Below, one piece after another: positions 17,045-25,898 of a stretch of 64,000 bases of DNA. The stretch comes from Cellulomonas chengniuliangii. GTDB taxonomy: Bacteria; Actinomycetota; Actinomycetes; Actinomycetales; Cellulomonadaceae. The notes beneath the pieces were generated by a model that worked only from the letters and a program-made list of their open reading frames with translations, was not told the origin of the DNA and made no database searches. Position 1 is the first letter of the stretch. Every line of letters begins with the position of its first letter. Location: positions 2,542,001-2,606,000 of the forward strand of contig NZ_CP101988.1 in assembly GCF_024508335.1 (NCBI RefSeq), given 5' to 3'. The translations under genes were made by a program, and so were the position numbers.

Positions 17045-17047
17045 CCT
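17042..17047 (+). promoter_or_regulatory. Possible -10 box TAACCT for the GT2 gene at 17057
   Basis: TAACCT spans the stop of the zincin gene and lies 9 bases before the ATG at 17057, which has no ribosome site. Spacing allows a nearly leaderless start. Read-through from the upstream gene is an alternative. Confidence 0.3.
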
Positions 17048-17056
17048 GATCCGACC

Positions 17057-17914
17057 ATGAGCACCGTCGGCCCCGCCCCCGTCCGCGTCATCTGCGTCGT
17101 CTTCCACCCGGGAGCCGAGCTCGAGGATTTCGCCACCTCCCTCAAAGGGGCCAGCACCTCCCCCATCGAGCTGGTGCTGGTCGACAACGGGACCGACGAC
17201 ACGGTCACCCGCGCCGTCGCCGAGGCCCACGGCGCCCGCGTGCTGCGCCCCGGGATCAACCTCGGCTACGGGGGCGGGGCCAACGCCGGCGCCGACGACG
17301 CCGACACCCCGTGGATCGTCGTGGCGAACTCCGACCTGGTGTGGGGGCCGGGGGCCCTCGACGAGATGATCGAGGCGGCGGACCGGCATCCCCGCGCCGG
17401 CGCGCTCGGGCCCGCCCTGCTCAACCCGGACGGGACGGTCTACCCCTCCGCGCGCGAGCTCCCGTCGCTCACCCAAGGGGCAGGCCACGCCCTCTTCACG
17501 CGCGTCTGGCCCGGCAACCCGTGGACCCGCGCCTACCAGCAGCGCCAGCAGCTCGCCGGCGGCGAGCGCACGGCCGGGTGGCTCTCCGGCGCCTGCCTGC
17601 TGCTGCGCCGCGAGGCGTTCGAGCAGGTGGGCGGGTTCGACAGCTCGTACTTCATGTTCTTCGAGGACCTGGACCTCGGCGAGCGCCTCGGCAAGGCGGG
17701 CTGGGAGAACGTCTACGTGCCATCGGCGCGCGTCACCCATGTCGGCGGCACGTCGTGGCGCGAGCGGCCCGCCCGGATGATCTCGGCCCACCACGCGAGC
17801 GCCGCGCAGTACCTGTGCCGCCGCTACCACCGCTGGTACCAGTGGCCGGTCCGGGCAGTCGGAAGGCTCGGCCTCAAGGCCCGCGAGCGCGTCGAGCTGC
17901 GCGCGGCGCGTTGA
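17057..17914 (+). CDS. GT2 glycosyltransferase, rhamnosyltransferase-like
   Basis: 285 residues. A GT-A fold: the LVLVDNGTDDTV nucleotide-binding strand, the GINLGYGGGANAG loop typical of rhamnosyl/galactofuranosyl transferases, VANSDLVW as the metal-binding acidic motif, and the SGACLLLRREAF-EQVGGFD-FEDLDLGERL block near 195-225. There is no membrane helix, so the enzyme is cytoplasmic and uses a nucleotide sugar. It follows the zincin gene by 12 bases and converges with the DUF5719 gene. Its conserved position beside DUF3499/whiB2 suggests a core cell-wall role rather than a variable antigen. Confidence 0.88.
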   Translation: MSTVGPAPVRVICVVFHPGAELEDFATSLKGASTSPIELVLVDNGTDDTVTRAVAEAHGARVLRPGINLGYGGGANAGADDADTPWIVVANSDLVWGPGALDEMIEAADRHPRAGALGPALLNPDGTVYPSARELPSLTQGAGHALFTRVWPGNPWTRAYQQRQQLAGGERTAGWLSGACLLLRREAFEQVGGFDSSYFMFFEDLDLGERLGKAGWENVYVPSARVTHVGGTSWRERPARMISAHHASAAQYLCRRYHRWYQWPVRAVGRLGLKARERVELRAAR

Positions 17915-17985
17915 GCCGGCGAGCCGACCGCCCGCGCTGAGCGGTGCGCCGTCCTTCCCACCCGGCCTGATCCGGAGCGGTCGCC

Positions 17986-19542
17986 TCAGCGCAGGCCGAG
18001 CGTGGCGCCCTGGCGCACGCGCACCTGCGCGGGCCCCGGCGCGGCCGGCGCCGGCGCGAGCACCGCGGCGAGCACGCCGTCGGGCCGCTGGACCTCGGCC
18101 AGCAGGGCCGTGGCCCACACCGGGTCCTCCGAGTCGCCGAGGACCTCGACGCCAGCGACGCCGTCGCCGAGGTCGGCCACGGGCACGCGCACGGTGCGCC
18201 GCTCTGCCACCTCGACCGACTGCTCGCCGAGCGTCTCCCCCTGGGCTCCGTAGGCGCGCAGCACGACCCGGCCTGCGCCCGCGGTCTCGCCCTCGAGTGG
18301 CGTGCGGGCCAGCACGACCGTCGAGTCGGCGCCGACCGGCACGGCGAGGACGCCGGCGGCCACCGGCGCCGAGGCCGGAGCCCAGGCCCGCTCGAGCGTC
18401 GGTGTGGGATCGAGGTCGCCCGGGGCGCCGGCGCGGACCAGCATCGCGGCTGCGACGAGCGGCTCCTCGGCGTCGACCACCACGGTGTACGCGCCGGCGG
18501 GAAGGCCGCCCAGCGGGACGTCGATGACCGTCCCCGCGCTCAGCGGGACCTCGTCGGCGCCCGGCAGCGTCACAGGCCCCTCCTCGCCGAGCAGGGTCAG
18601 GCGCGCGGTGGTGTCGCCCCCGGGCGCGAGGAGGCGGAGCACCGGCTGGTCCAGGTCGTCGACGGTCGACGGCTCGACCACGACCCCGGGCACCACCTGC
18701 CGGGCGGCCGGGGCGCTGCCGGGTGACACGAGGTCGGTGCCCGCGGCGGTGAACCCGCGCAGCCGGGAGTCCTGCAGGTACGCCGTGACTGCTCCCCCGG
18801 CGCTCGTGAGGTGGGCCACCAGGCGGCGCTGCTCAGCGGCCACCCCGGAGAGCACCACGACTCGCTGGGCCCCGGGGGCCACCAGGTAGCGGGCGGCGCC
18901 CGCCAGCTCGACAGGGCCAGAGGGGCCCCAGAGCTCGACGGCGACGTCCGCGGGGGTGGTGCCGGGGTTGTCGATGACCAGGAACGCGGAGCTGCCGATC
19001 TCGGTGCTCCCGCCCACGAGCCACATGTCGGACCCGGGAGCCTGGCAACCGGCGGCGGCCAAGCCGCGCAGGTCCCCCGCCGCGACCTGCACGGAGGTGG
19101 CCCCCGCGAGCCGGGCGACGCCGCCTTCCGGCGCCTCGCCCTCCAGCAGGACGGCGGCGGGGCCGTCGGAGACGACTCCCGTGAGGGCGTCCGGTCCCCT
19201 GAGCTCGCGGGTGGGCTCCCCGTCGCCGAGCAGGGTCATCGCGCCAGGCGCCGCGTCCCCGGCGTCGACGTCGGACGGCACGCTCAAGCCGCGCACCCGG
19301 AGCACGGGCTCGACGGGAGCCGAGTCGAAACCGCCGGCGGCCGAGGCCTCCGGCTGCTGCAGGGGGCCGGGGCACACCAGCATGGCGCGCGCTGGCGCGA
19401 CCTCGACGGGCATCGGCGCCACCTGGGGCGGGGCCGGCGCGGGGAGCGCGTCGGAGACGGCCACGACGGCGCCGACCGCCCCAAGCACGACCACGCCGGA
19501 GACCGCGCGGGCCAGCCGTCCTGCCCAACGGGAGGCGGTCAT
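17986..19542 (-). CDS. DUF5719 family secreted or membrane-anchored protein
   Basis: 518 residues from the ATG at 19542. One N-terminal hydrophobic helix (about 12-32) acts as anchor or signal, followed by a long Ala/Gly/Val/Pro-rich beta-type extracellular region with repeated VxVPxGADSTVVL-like strands. DUF5719 is recognised mainly by this composition and by its fixed position next to the giant GT2 protein in actinobacteria. Its start overlaps the stop of that gene by 4 bases (ATGA), so they are coupled and probably act together at the cell surface. No catalytic motif is visible. Confidence 0.8.
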   Translation of the reverse strand: MTASRWAGRLARAVSGVVVLGAVGAVVAVSDALPAPAPPQVAPMPVEVAPARAMLVCPGPLQQPEASAAGGFDSAPVEPVLRVRGLSVPSDVDAGDAAPGAMTLLGDGEPTRELRGPDALTGVVSDGPAAVLLEGEAPEGGVARLAGATSVQVAAGDLRGLAAAGCQAPGSDMWLVGGSTEIGSSAFLVIDNPGTTPADVAVELWGPSGPVELAGAARYLVAPGAQRVVVLSGVAAEQRRLVAHLTSAGGAVTAYLQDSRLRGFTAAGTDLVSPGSAPAARQVVPGVVVEPSTVDDLDQPVLRLLAPGGDTTARLTLLGEEGPVTLPGADEVPLSAGTVIDVPLGGLPAGAYTVVVDAEEPLVAAAMLVRAGAPGDLDPTPTLERAWAPASAPVAAGVLAVPVGADSTVVLARTPLEGETAGAGRVVLRAYGAQGETLGEQSVEVAERRTVRVPVADLGDGVAGVEVLGDSEDPVWATALLAEVQRPDGVLAAVLAPAPAAPGPAQVRVRQGATLGLR

Positions 19543-22500
19543 CGGCGTCCTGCCTTTCGACGTCGGAGGGGCAGGGCGAGCAGGAGCGTGAGCAGCGCCA
19601 CCGACCCCTGGACGGCAAGCCACGGCTCCCGGTTCGGGCGCTCGTAGCCGACGACTAGCCGGCCGCCATCCGCTCCGACCGTGAACGCCTGGCGCCAGTC
19701 GTCCTGCGCAACCGGCAGGACCCGCCCGTCCAAGGTTGCGGTCCATCCCGGGTCATGCCGCTCGGCGAGGACGACGCGGCGTGACGAGGATCCCGCGGGG
19801 ATCTGCGTGTCGACGGCACGGCGGTGCGCGTCGAGCGGAACGTCCGACGACGGGTTGCCGGCCTCGGACAGCCGGGCCCACGTGGTGACGGTGCCCTGCG
19901 CGGACTCGCCCGGGGCCGCTGCCGCCTGCACCCGCCAGATCGTGCCGGCGGCGTTCTCGGTGATCCGCTCCAGGCCGGCGGTGGCGTCCAGCCGGGCGAC
20001 GAGGTCCGCCCGCGCGGCGACGGACTGCGCGGCAGCGCCGACGGGCAACGGCGGCGCCAAGACGTCACCGATCCCGTACTGCGCCAGCTCGAGGGCCACG
20101 TCGCCGCTCGTCGCTGCGGCGATCCGCGCCACGAGCTCATGGAGCCCGGCCTGCGGCTCCGAGGAGGGCGCCTCGTGGGCGCCCTGCAACGGCCCCTCGA
20201 CCGTGCGCGTCCAGACGGCGCTCGACTGGTCCACCAGGAGAGGGCCGTCGCCACGGGCGAGCTGCCAGGCGACGACCCCGTCAGGGCCCGCCTCGACCAT
20301 CAGCACGCGGGACTCCCGCGGGGCCGCCTGGGCCTGCTGGCCGACCGCCGGCACCACCAGCCGCTCGAGCGCGACGACGTCGCCGAGACCCTCGCTGCGC
20401 GCCTGCCACGCCCAGCCGCCGAGGCTCGCCACGACCACGGCGCCGGCGACCAGCCAGCCGAGCACCGCGGCAGGCTGCCGCCACCCGAACGAGGCGGTGG
20501 CGATCCGCTCCCGCAGACCCCGACCGCCCAGCACGGCGGCGGCCACGAGTCCCGCGCCGGCGAACGAGACGCCGGCGCCCGGCCAGCCGCGGACCAGGGC
20601 TCCGTCGGCGATCGCGACGTCGACCATGCCGCTCACAGCCGCGGTGGCCAGGCCGGCGGCGGCAGCCGCCCAGGCGAGGCGGACCGCACGCGCCACCGGG
20701 GCGCCGCGGAGCAGCGCGAGCAGCGCCATCGCCAGGACCACGGCCCCCCACGCCCACGGCCAGTACTCGGCGACGAGCACGGGCGCCCAGGCCGGAACGA
20801 GCGGGGACGCGTCAGACGGCACACCGAGCAGCAGCTCGACCGCGCTGGCAGGCTCCGAGGGGTGGGGGACGCCCGGGTCCGCCACCAGGAGGCGCAGCCC
20901 TTCGACGCCACGCCCTGCGGCCTCCACCAGCAGGGGCGCGAGCAGCACCAGCCCGGGCACCGGAGCCAGGAGCACCCGGAACCGGCCTCGTCGGGCGCAC
21001 AGCGCCACCCCCAGGACGACGACGAGGCCCGGCACGAGGAGCACGGGCGCGCCGGCCACCATCACGGCGAACGCGAGCGCGGCGGCGGCGGCCGCGGCCG
21101 TCGACGCGCCGCGCGGCCGCGCCAGGACCGGCACTGTGGCGGTGGGCCCGGCGTCGTCGTGGGACGACGCCTCGACAGTCGCCACCTCGCCCGTCACCGG
21201 TTCGACGTCCGCGGCGCTGGGAGCCGCGCCGTCGACCGGCTCGTCCTCCGCGTCGCGGCGTCGGGCCGTCGCCACCCCGGGAACCACGATGTCGACCTCG
21301 TGCGAGCCCGTGGCTCGTGCGAGGCCCAGGGCGAGCCACGGCAGGGCCATGTGGGCCACCGCGGCGCCGAGCCGTCCATCGCCCAGGCCCAGGAGCAGCG
21401 CCGGGGCAGCCGCCCACACGAGCGCCGCCCACATCCGGACCCCGACCGATCGCGTCGCGGCGCCTGCCGCGAACCACGCGCCCAGTCCGCTGAGCAGCAC
21501 CGAGCCCAGCATGAGGGCGCCGACGGCCACGGAGAGCGAGCCCCCGCCCAGCGCTGCGGCCGGGAGCAGCACGGTCAGCAGGGCATCGGCGGGGCCGGGG
21601 TCGCCGAGCCCGCCCGCGACCCAGCCCGACGTGGCTGCCTGCCACAGCTCGCCCACGGTCGCCGTCGCCGGAGCGAGGGCGCCACCGACGAGCGGCCAGC
21701 CGCCGAGTGCCACGCCTGTCACCGGGCCCAGCGCCATCACCGACACCCCGACGAGCACCGCGGCGAGCGCGCCGAGCGTCGCACGGCGGCGCGTGGCCAG
21801 CGCGGCGAGCTCACGCAGCTCGAGCTCGCTGGGCGCGTGCACGATGCGGCGCTCCTCGGCGTGCGCGAGCCGCCGGTCGCGCCACTCGCGGACCACCTCC
21901 CGCCAGCTGGCTTGGAGGGGGCGCAGCGTCCGCCGGGAGACCCGGCGGGTGCGGGAGGCGTGGCGCCGCGCGCGCAGCACCGCGCCGGGCCTGGCCAGCA
22001 CGGCGAGCGGGGCGGTCACCTCGGTGACGGCGAGCAGCGGCTCCTTGGTCGCGATCCGGACCAGCGACCGGACCGCGCCCGCGGCCACGGCCATGAACGC
22101 GACGAGGGGCATGAGCAGCAGTGGCGCGGTGACCAGGCGTTGGTGCAGCAGCGCGCGGCGGCGGGCGGCGAAGGAGCGACGCGGGTCGGCCGTGTCCGGC
22201 AGCCCATCGCCGTCCGCGTCCACCTCCGCCCCAGGCAGCCCTCGCAGCCCGTGGTACGTCGCCTGGGCGTGCCGGACGACGGCGGACGGGACGACGACCA
22301 CGCGGTGCCCCGCCAGCCTCGCCCGCCGGGAGAGGTCGAAGCCGTCGCCGAACGGGCCCAGCGCCGGGTCCGGGCCGTCGAGCTCGTCCCACACGTCGCG
22401 CCGCACCAGCGCGCCGGCGATGCCGACCCCGAGCACGTCGTCGCGCCCGTCGTGCTGGCCCTGGTCCACCTCCGCGTCCTCGACGCCCGTCATGCGACGC

Positions 22501-23039
22501 CCTGAACGCGACGTCCGCACACCGACCTCGAGGAGCCGGGCGGGATCGGTCCAGGTGCGCTGTTTGACCCCGGCGACGCCCACCGAGGGCGCGTGCTCCA
22601 CAGCGCGCAGCAGCTCGGCCAGCGCGTCGGGCTCCGGGGCGCTGTCGTCGTGGAGCAGCCAGAGCCAGGAGCCGGACGGCGTCTGGACCGAGGTCAGGAT
22701 GGACGGCGGCGCCAGCGTCGCGAGGGCGCCGCGCACAGCCGCTCCGAAGGTGCGGGCCCCTGGGATCGGGACCGCGACGATCTCCGGCGCGCTCTCGGCC
22801 ATGACGCCGGCGAAGGCGCCTCGTGCGAGCCGCAGGACGTCCTCATCGGCGGTGGCCGCGACATCGACCACGACCACGCGGCCGGGCGCCCGCGTCTGCG
22901 CGCCGAGCGCCTTCAACGTGGGGGCCAGGTACCGGGTGGGGCCTCGGGTGACCACCACGGCGGTCACGGACAGGGCGGGCCGGGCCGAGGCCGGGGGCTC
23001 GGCCAGACGGATCCCCGAGGGCAGCGTTGAGTCAGTCAT
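19539..23039 (-). CDS. Giant membrane glycosyltransferase (GT2 plus polytopic region)
   Basis: 1166 residues. An N-terminal GT2 domain (about 22-270) has the TAVVVTRGPTRYL opening, LLHDDSAPEPDAL acidic motif, and GDGFDLSRRARLAGHRV block. A basic cytosolic segment follows, then a long region with about 12 membrane helices (about 420-900), and a C-terminal extracellular part that ends in one more membrane helix and a basic RRRKAGRR tail. The architecture fits a membrane machine adding or polymerising a wall glycan. It is translationally coupled to DUF5719 and divergent in function from the variable locus: it lies in the conserved block led by whiB2. Confidence 0.88.
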   Translation of the reverse strand: MTDSTLPSGIRLAEPPASARPALSVTAVVVTRGPTRYLAPTLKALGAQTRAPGRVVVVDVAATADEDVLRLARGAFAGVMAESAPEIVAVPIPGARTFGAAVRGALATLAPPSILTSVQTPSGSWLWLLHDDSAPEPDALAELLRAVEHAPSVGVAGVKQRTWTDPARLLEVGVRTSRSGRRMTGVEDAEVDQGQHDGRDDVLGVGIAGALVRRDVWDELDGPDPALGPFGDGFDLSRRARLAGHRVVVVPSAVVRHAQATYHGLRGLPGAEVDADGDGLPDTADPRRSFAARRRALLHQRLVTAPLLLMPLVAFMAVAAGAVRSLVRIATKEPLLAVTEVTAPLAVLARPGAVLRARRHASRTRRVSRRTLRPLQASWREVVREWRDRRLAHAEERRIVHAPSELELRELAALATRRRATLGALAAVLVGVSVMALGPVTGVALGGWPLVGGALAPATATVGELWQAATSGWVAGGLGDPGPADALLTVLLPAAALGGGSLSVAVGALMLGSVLLSGLGAWFAAGAATRSVGVRMWAALVWAAAPALLLGLGDGRLGAAVAHMALPWLALGLARATGSHEVDIVVPGVATARRRDAEDEPVDGAAPSAADVEPVTGEVATVEASSHDDAGPTATVPVLARPRGASTAAAAAAALAFAVMVAGAPVLLVPGLVVVLGVALCARRGRFRVLLAPVPGLVLLAPLLVEAAGRGVEGLRLLVADPGVPHPSEPASAVELLLGVPSDASPLVPAWAPVLVAEYWPWAWGAVVLAMALLALLRGAPVARAVRLAWAAAAAGLATAAVSGMVDVAIADGALVRGWPGAGVSFAGAGLVAAAVLGGRGLRERIATASFGWRQPAAVLGWLVAGAVVVASLGGWAWQARSEGLGDVVALERLVVPAVGQQAQAAPRESRVLMVEAGPDGVVAWQLARGDGPLLVDQSSAVWTRTVEGPLQGAHEAPSSEPQAGLHELVARIAAATSGDVALELAQYGIGDVLAPPLPVGAAAQSVAARADLVARLDATAGLERITENAAGTIWRVQAAAAPGESAQGTVTTWARLSEAGNPSSDVPLDAHRRAVDTQIPAGSSSRRVVLAERHDPGWTATLDGRVLPVAQDDWRQAFTVGADGGRLVVGYERPNREPWLAVQGSVALLTLLLALPLRRRKAGRR

Positions 23040-23082
23040 CGCGCGACATCATGGCCCTCTTCAGGCCGGTGGGGAAAAATGC

Positions 23083-23418
23083 TCAGACGACGCGGCGCTT
23101 GAGCTTGCGCCGCTCCCGCTCGGACAGCCCGCCCCAGATGCCGAACCGCTCGTCGTTCTCGAGGGCGTAGTCCAGGCACTCGGAGCGGACGTCGCACCCG
23201 GTGCAGACCTTCTTCGCCTCGCGCGTCGAGCCGCCCTTCTCAGGGAAGAACGCCTCCGGATCGGTCTGCGCGCACAACGCGCGCTCCTGCCAGCCCATCA
23301 GCCCGTCGTCCGCGGGCGTGCCGAAGAGGTTGAGGACGTTCGAGGGCTCCTGGGTGGCCACAGCCGAACGACCCGCGTCGGAAGGGAAAGATCCGTCGGC
23401 GTCGAGCAGATTCCACAT
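23083..23418 (-). CDS. whiB2: WhiB-family iron-sulfur transcription regulator (WhiB2/WhmD-like)
   Basis: 111 residues. Four cluster-binding cysteines (Cys49, Cys72, Cys75, Cys81) in the C-Xn-CxxC-x5-C pattern, the GIWGG turn (93-97) and a basic tail (RERRKLKRR) identify a WhiB protein. Location beside manB/DUF3499/zincin matches WhiB2 (Mycobacterium) and WhiB (Streptomyces), which control septation and cell division. The ATG at 23418 follows a GGAGGAACCCC ribosome site; the frame is open further upstream but unlike the family. A good promoter lies 150 bases upstream (23571-23599). The gene is followed by the giant GT2 gene on the same strand. Confidence 0.93.
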   Translation of the reverse strand: MWNLLDADGSFPSDAGRSAVATQEPSNVLNLFGTPADDGLMGWQERALCAQTDPEAFFPEKGGSTREAKKVCTGCDVRSECLDYALENDERFGIWGGLSERERRKLKRRVV

Positions 23419-23570
23419 GGGGTTCCTCCGTGCTCGATGGTGCTCGTTCGTGGACAGTGCGACCGCCCGGGCGGCAGTGCCCGGCGGCGTTCGGCTCAAC
23501 ACCGCATCCCCGCTCCCCCGGGCGTCCAACCTGAGTCTGGCCTGGACGTTCTGTGAAACGGCTCTAAGAA

Positions 23571-23599
23571 ATTACACGCGTGTCGTTCGAGTTCGTCAA
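23571..23599 (-). promoter_or_regulatory. Vegetative promoter of whiB2
   Basis: On the minus strand TTGACG (23594-23599) and TGTAAT (23571-23576) are separated by exactly 17 bases, one of the best sigma-70-type promoters in the window. Transcription would start near 23564, giving a leader of about 145 bases. The patch around the -10 is clearly more A/T rich than its surroundings. Confidence 0.7.
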
Positions 23600-23610
23600 G
23601 CGGAACTGTG

Positions 23611-24528
23611 CTAGTCCGGGCGGTTTGTCGGGTGAAAAGCAGATCCCCCCGCGTGTCGCGCGTCCGTGTCGGGCGGATTGTCGTGCAGGGACGCGGCCGT
23701 GACCTGGTCCGGAGTCCCGAACCGCGCCACCGCGAGCGCGCCCGCCAGCACCAGCACGAAGGCGGCCACGGCCGCCCCGGCCGACCCCGGCTCGGGCCGG
23801 TCGCCCGCCAGGACCATGCCGAGACCGGCTCCCAGACACGTCTCCACCCCCACCATCACCGCCGTCACCACGACCACCGCCGCCCGCTGCAGGGCGAGCG
23901 CCCCCAGCACCAGGCCAGCGGCTCCCGCCACCACCATGGCCCAGGCCCCCGGGTCCGCGACGAGGTCTGCTGGGGAGAAACTGTCAAGGGTTCGTGCCCC
24001 CACTGCGAGCAGCGCGAAAGCGGCGCCGGCGAGGACCGCCAGCACCACTCCGGCCCGCGCCTGAGGACGCACCCGCACCGCGAGCGCGGCGCCGGCGAGC
24101 ACCACGGCGACGCCCCCCAGCATGGCGGCGCGGGCGCCGTCCGCGTCGACCTGCGCCTCCTGCGGCGCGACGGACGAGGCGAGCACCACCAGCCCGGCGC
24201 CGAGCGTGGCCACAGCCGCCACCTCCACCTTGCTCAGCCGCGCGCCCAGCACCACCACGGCCAGCACCGCCGCGACCGCCAGGCTCGAGGCGCGCCCCGC
24301 CTGCACGAGGAACAACGGCAGCGTGCGCAGCGCCCAGAACGACAGGGCGAACCCGAGGGCCACCAGGACGAGGGCCAGCAGGTACACGCGGCTGCTCGCC
24401 AGCCGGACCAGGAGCCCTGCCTCGAGCCTCTCCTGCACCGGCAGCCGCCGGACCGCCACCGCCTGGAGGACCGTGGCGGCCCCCGAGCACAACGCCGCGG
24501 CCGCGACACAGACAAGAGCTGGCAGCAC
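23611..24528 (-). CDS. DMT-superfamily membrane protein (EamA/NIPA-like)
   Basis: 305 residues. About ten hydrophobic helices in two repeated halves of five, each ending in a short charged loop, as in drug/metabolite transporters. The N-terminal CSGAATVLQAVAVRRLP segment resembles the EamA/NIPA-like actinobacterial group. Substrate unknown. The C-terminal 40 residues are hydrophilic. It lies just upstream of the whiB2 promoter and ends 12 bases before its -35 box, so read-through into whiB2 is possible. Confidence 0.8.
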   Translation of the reverse strand: MLPALVCVAAAALCSGAATVLQAVAVRRLPVQERLEAGLLVRLASSRVYLLALVLVALGFALSFWALRTLPLFLVQAGRASSLAVAAVLAVVVLGARLSKVEVAAVATLGAGLVVLASSVAPQEAQVDADGARAAMLGGVAVVLAGAALAVRVRPQARAGVVLAVLAGAAFALLAVGARTLDSFSPADLVADPGAWAMVVAGAAGLVLGALALQRAAVVVVTAVMVGVETCLGAGLGMVLAGDRPEPGSAGAAVAAFVLVLAGALAVARFGTPDQVTAASLHDNPPDTDARHAGGSAFHPTNRPD

Positions 24529-24635
24529 ATCTCCCCCAACGAAATCGACTCGTGGCCAAGGTCACACCCCCGCCGGGCACGTTGTCCCTATGCTCCTGTC
24601 CGACCGCGCACCGGGCGCGGCACACAGGGGGCGCA

Positions 24636-25898
24636 GTGCAGAGCACGGACCAGAGCACCGTAGTGGCGCCCGGGGCGACGGCGAGATCGGACCAGGCCTA
24701 CCCCTGGGCGGCGGTCCTCGGCGTGTTCGCGGTGATGTCCGCGACGCTCACCGGCGTGGTCGCCTGGTCCGAGCGCCACCGCCCGCTCGGCGACGAGTCG
24801 ATCCTGCAGGGCCCTTCGTGGCTCGACGGCTGGTTCCAGTACGACGCGGGCTGGTACCACCACATCGCGACCGCCGGCTACCAGTACGTGCCAGGCCAGC
24901 AGTCGTCGATCGCGTTCTTCCCGGTGTTCCCCCTGGGCGTGCGTGCGCTGGCCAACCTCACCGGCGACGTGCAGGTGGCGGGCTCGCTGCTCGCCGTCCT
25001 CGCGGGCGCCGCCGCCGTCCTCCTGTTCGGCCGGTGGGCGTGGGAGCGGCTGCCCCGGCCCGCGGCCCTCACCGCGCTCGCCGTGCTGATGCTCTACCCG
25101 TACGCGCTCTTCCTCTACGGCGCGATGTACGCCGACTCGCTCTTCCTGCTCTGCGCCGTCGGGTCCTTCATGCTGCTCGAGAAGCGCTGGTACTGGGCGG
25201 CCGGGCTCGTCGGCGCGCTGGCCACCGCAGGACGGCCGGTGGGCGTCGCCGTGGCCGTCGGACTCGTCGTCCGGACCCTCGAGCTGCTCGCCCAGGACCG
25301 GGCGGCGCGCGCGGCCGGCGATGCCGCGGGCGAAGCCGCTGGCAGCGCTCCCAGGCCAGGCTGGCGCGACCTCGTGCGCGCGGTGCGGGACGTCCGCTGG
25401 CGGCACGCCGGGGTCCTGCTGTCGGGCGCCGGCCTGGGGGCATGGTGCCTGTTCCTCTGGCTCGAGTTCGGCAACCCGCTGGCCTTCGTCGAGGTGGAGT
25501 CGGCGCCCGGCTGGAACCAGGGCGTCGGTCCCAAGACCTGGTTCAAGGTCGTCTACGCGGGAACCCTCGTCAAGGGCCCGTACGACGTCGCCGCACTGCT
25601 CACGCTGCAGGCCGTGGCCTGCCTGCTCGCCGTGCTCCTGCTGCGGCGGGTGTGGCGGCGGTTCGGCTGGGGCTACCTGGCCTACACGTTCGTGGTGCTG
25701 GTCATCCCCATCCTCGGCACCAAGGACTTCATGGGCACCGGGCGGTACGTGCTCGTCGCGTTCCCCGCCATCGCCGCCGCCGGCGACTACCTGGCCGGCT
25801 CGCCACGACGCTGGCTGAGGCCGGTTGCGCTGGCCCTGAGCGGCGTGCTGCTGGTGCTCCTCACCTCCCTGTTCGGACGATCGGTGGCTGTGTCATGA
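24636..25898 (+). CDS. PIG-V-like mannosyltransferase (GT-C membrane protein)
   Basis: 420 residues from the GTG at 24636, which follows a GGGGGCGC ribosome site. About eight to ten membrane helices. A first extracytoplasmic loop contains an RWxxxxYDAGWYHHIATAGYQ-like stretch with acidic and aromatic residues, then FFPVFPLG, features of the PIG-V/GT-C mannosyltransferases that use polyprenyl-phosphate mannose on the outer membrane face. Its stop overlaps the next gene, a polyprenol-phosphate mannose synthase type GT2, by 4 bases, a donor-maker/donor-user pairing that supports the call. First gene of a four-gene overlapping operon. Confidence 0.82.
   Translation: MQSTDQSTVVAPGATARSDQAYPWAAVLGVFAVMSATLTGVVAWSERHRPLGDESILQGPSWLDGWFQYDAGWYHHIATAGYQYVPGQQSSIAFFPVFPLGVRALANLTGDVQVAGSLLAVLAGAAAVLLFGRWAWERLPRPAALTALAVLMLYPYALFLYGAMYADSLFLLCAVGSFMLLEKRWYWAAGLVGALATAGRPVGVAVAVGLVVRTLELLAQDRAARAAGDAAGEAAGSAPRPGWRDLVRAVRDVRWRHAGVLLSGAGLGAWCLFLWLEFGNPLAFVEVESAPGWNQGVGPKTWFKVVYAGTLVKGPYDVAALLTLQAVACLLAVLLLRRVWRRFGWGYLAYTFVVLVIPILGTKDFMGTGRYVLVAFPAIAAAGDYLAGSPRRWLRPVALALSGVLLVLLTSLFGRSVAVS

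Noticed and set aside
19681-23556. Very long open frame (over 1200 codons) opposite the giant GT2 gene
   Set aside because: Its translation is low-complexity Ala/Arg/Thr/Ser text. It mirrors the third-position bias of the real gene on the other strand and has no domain.
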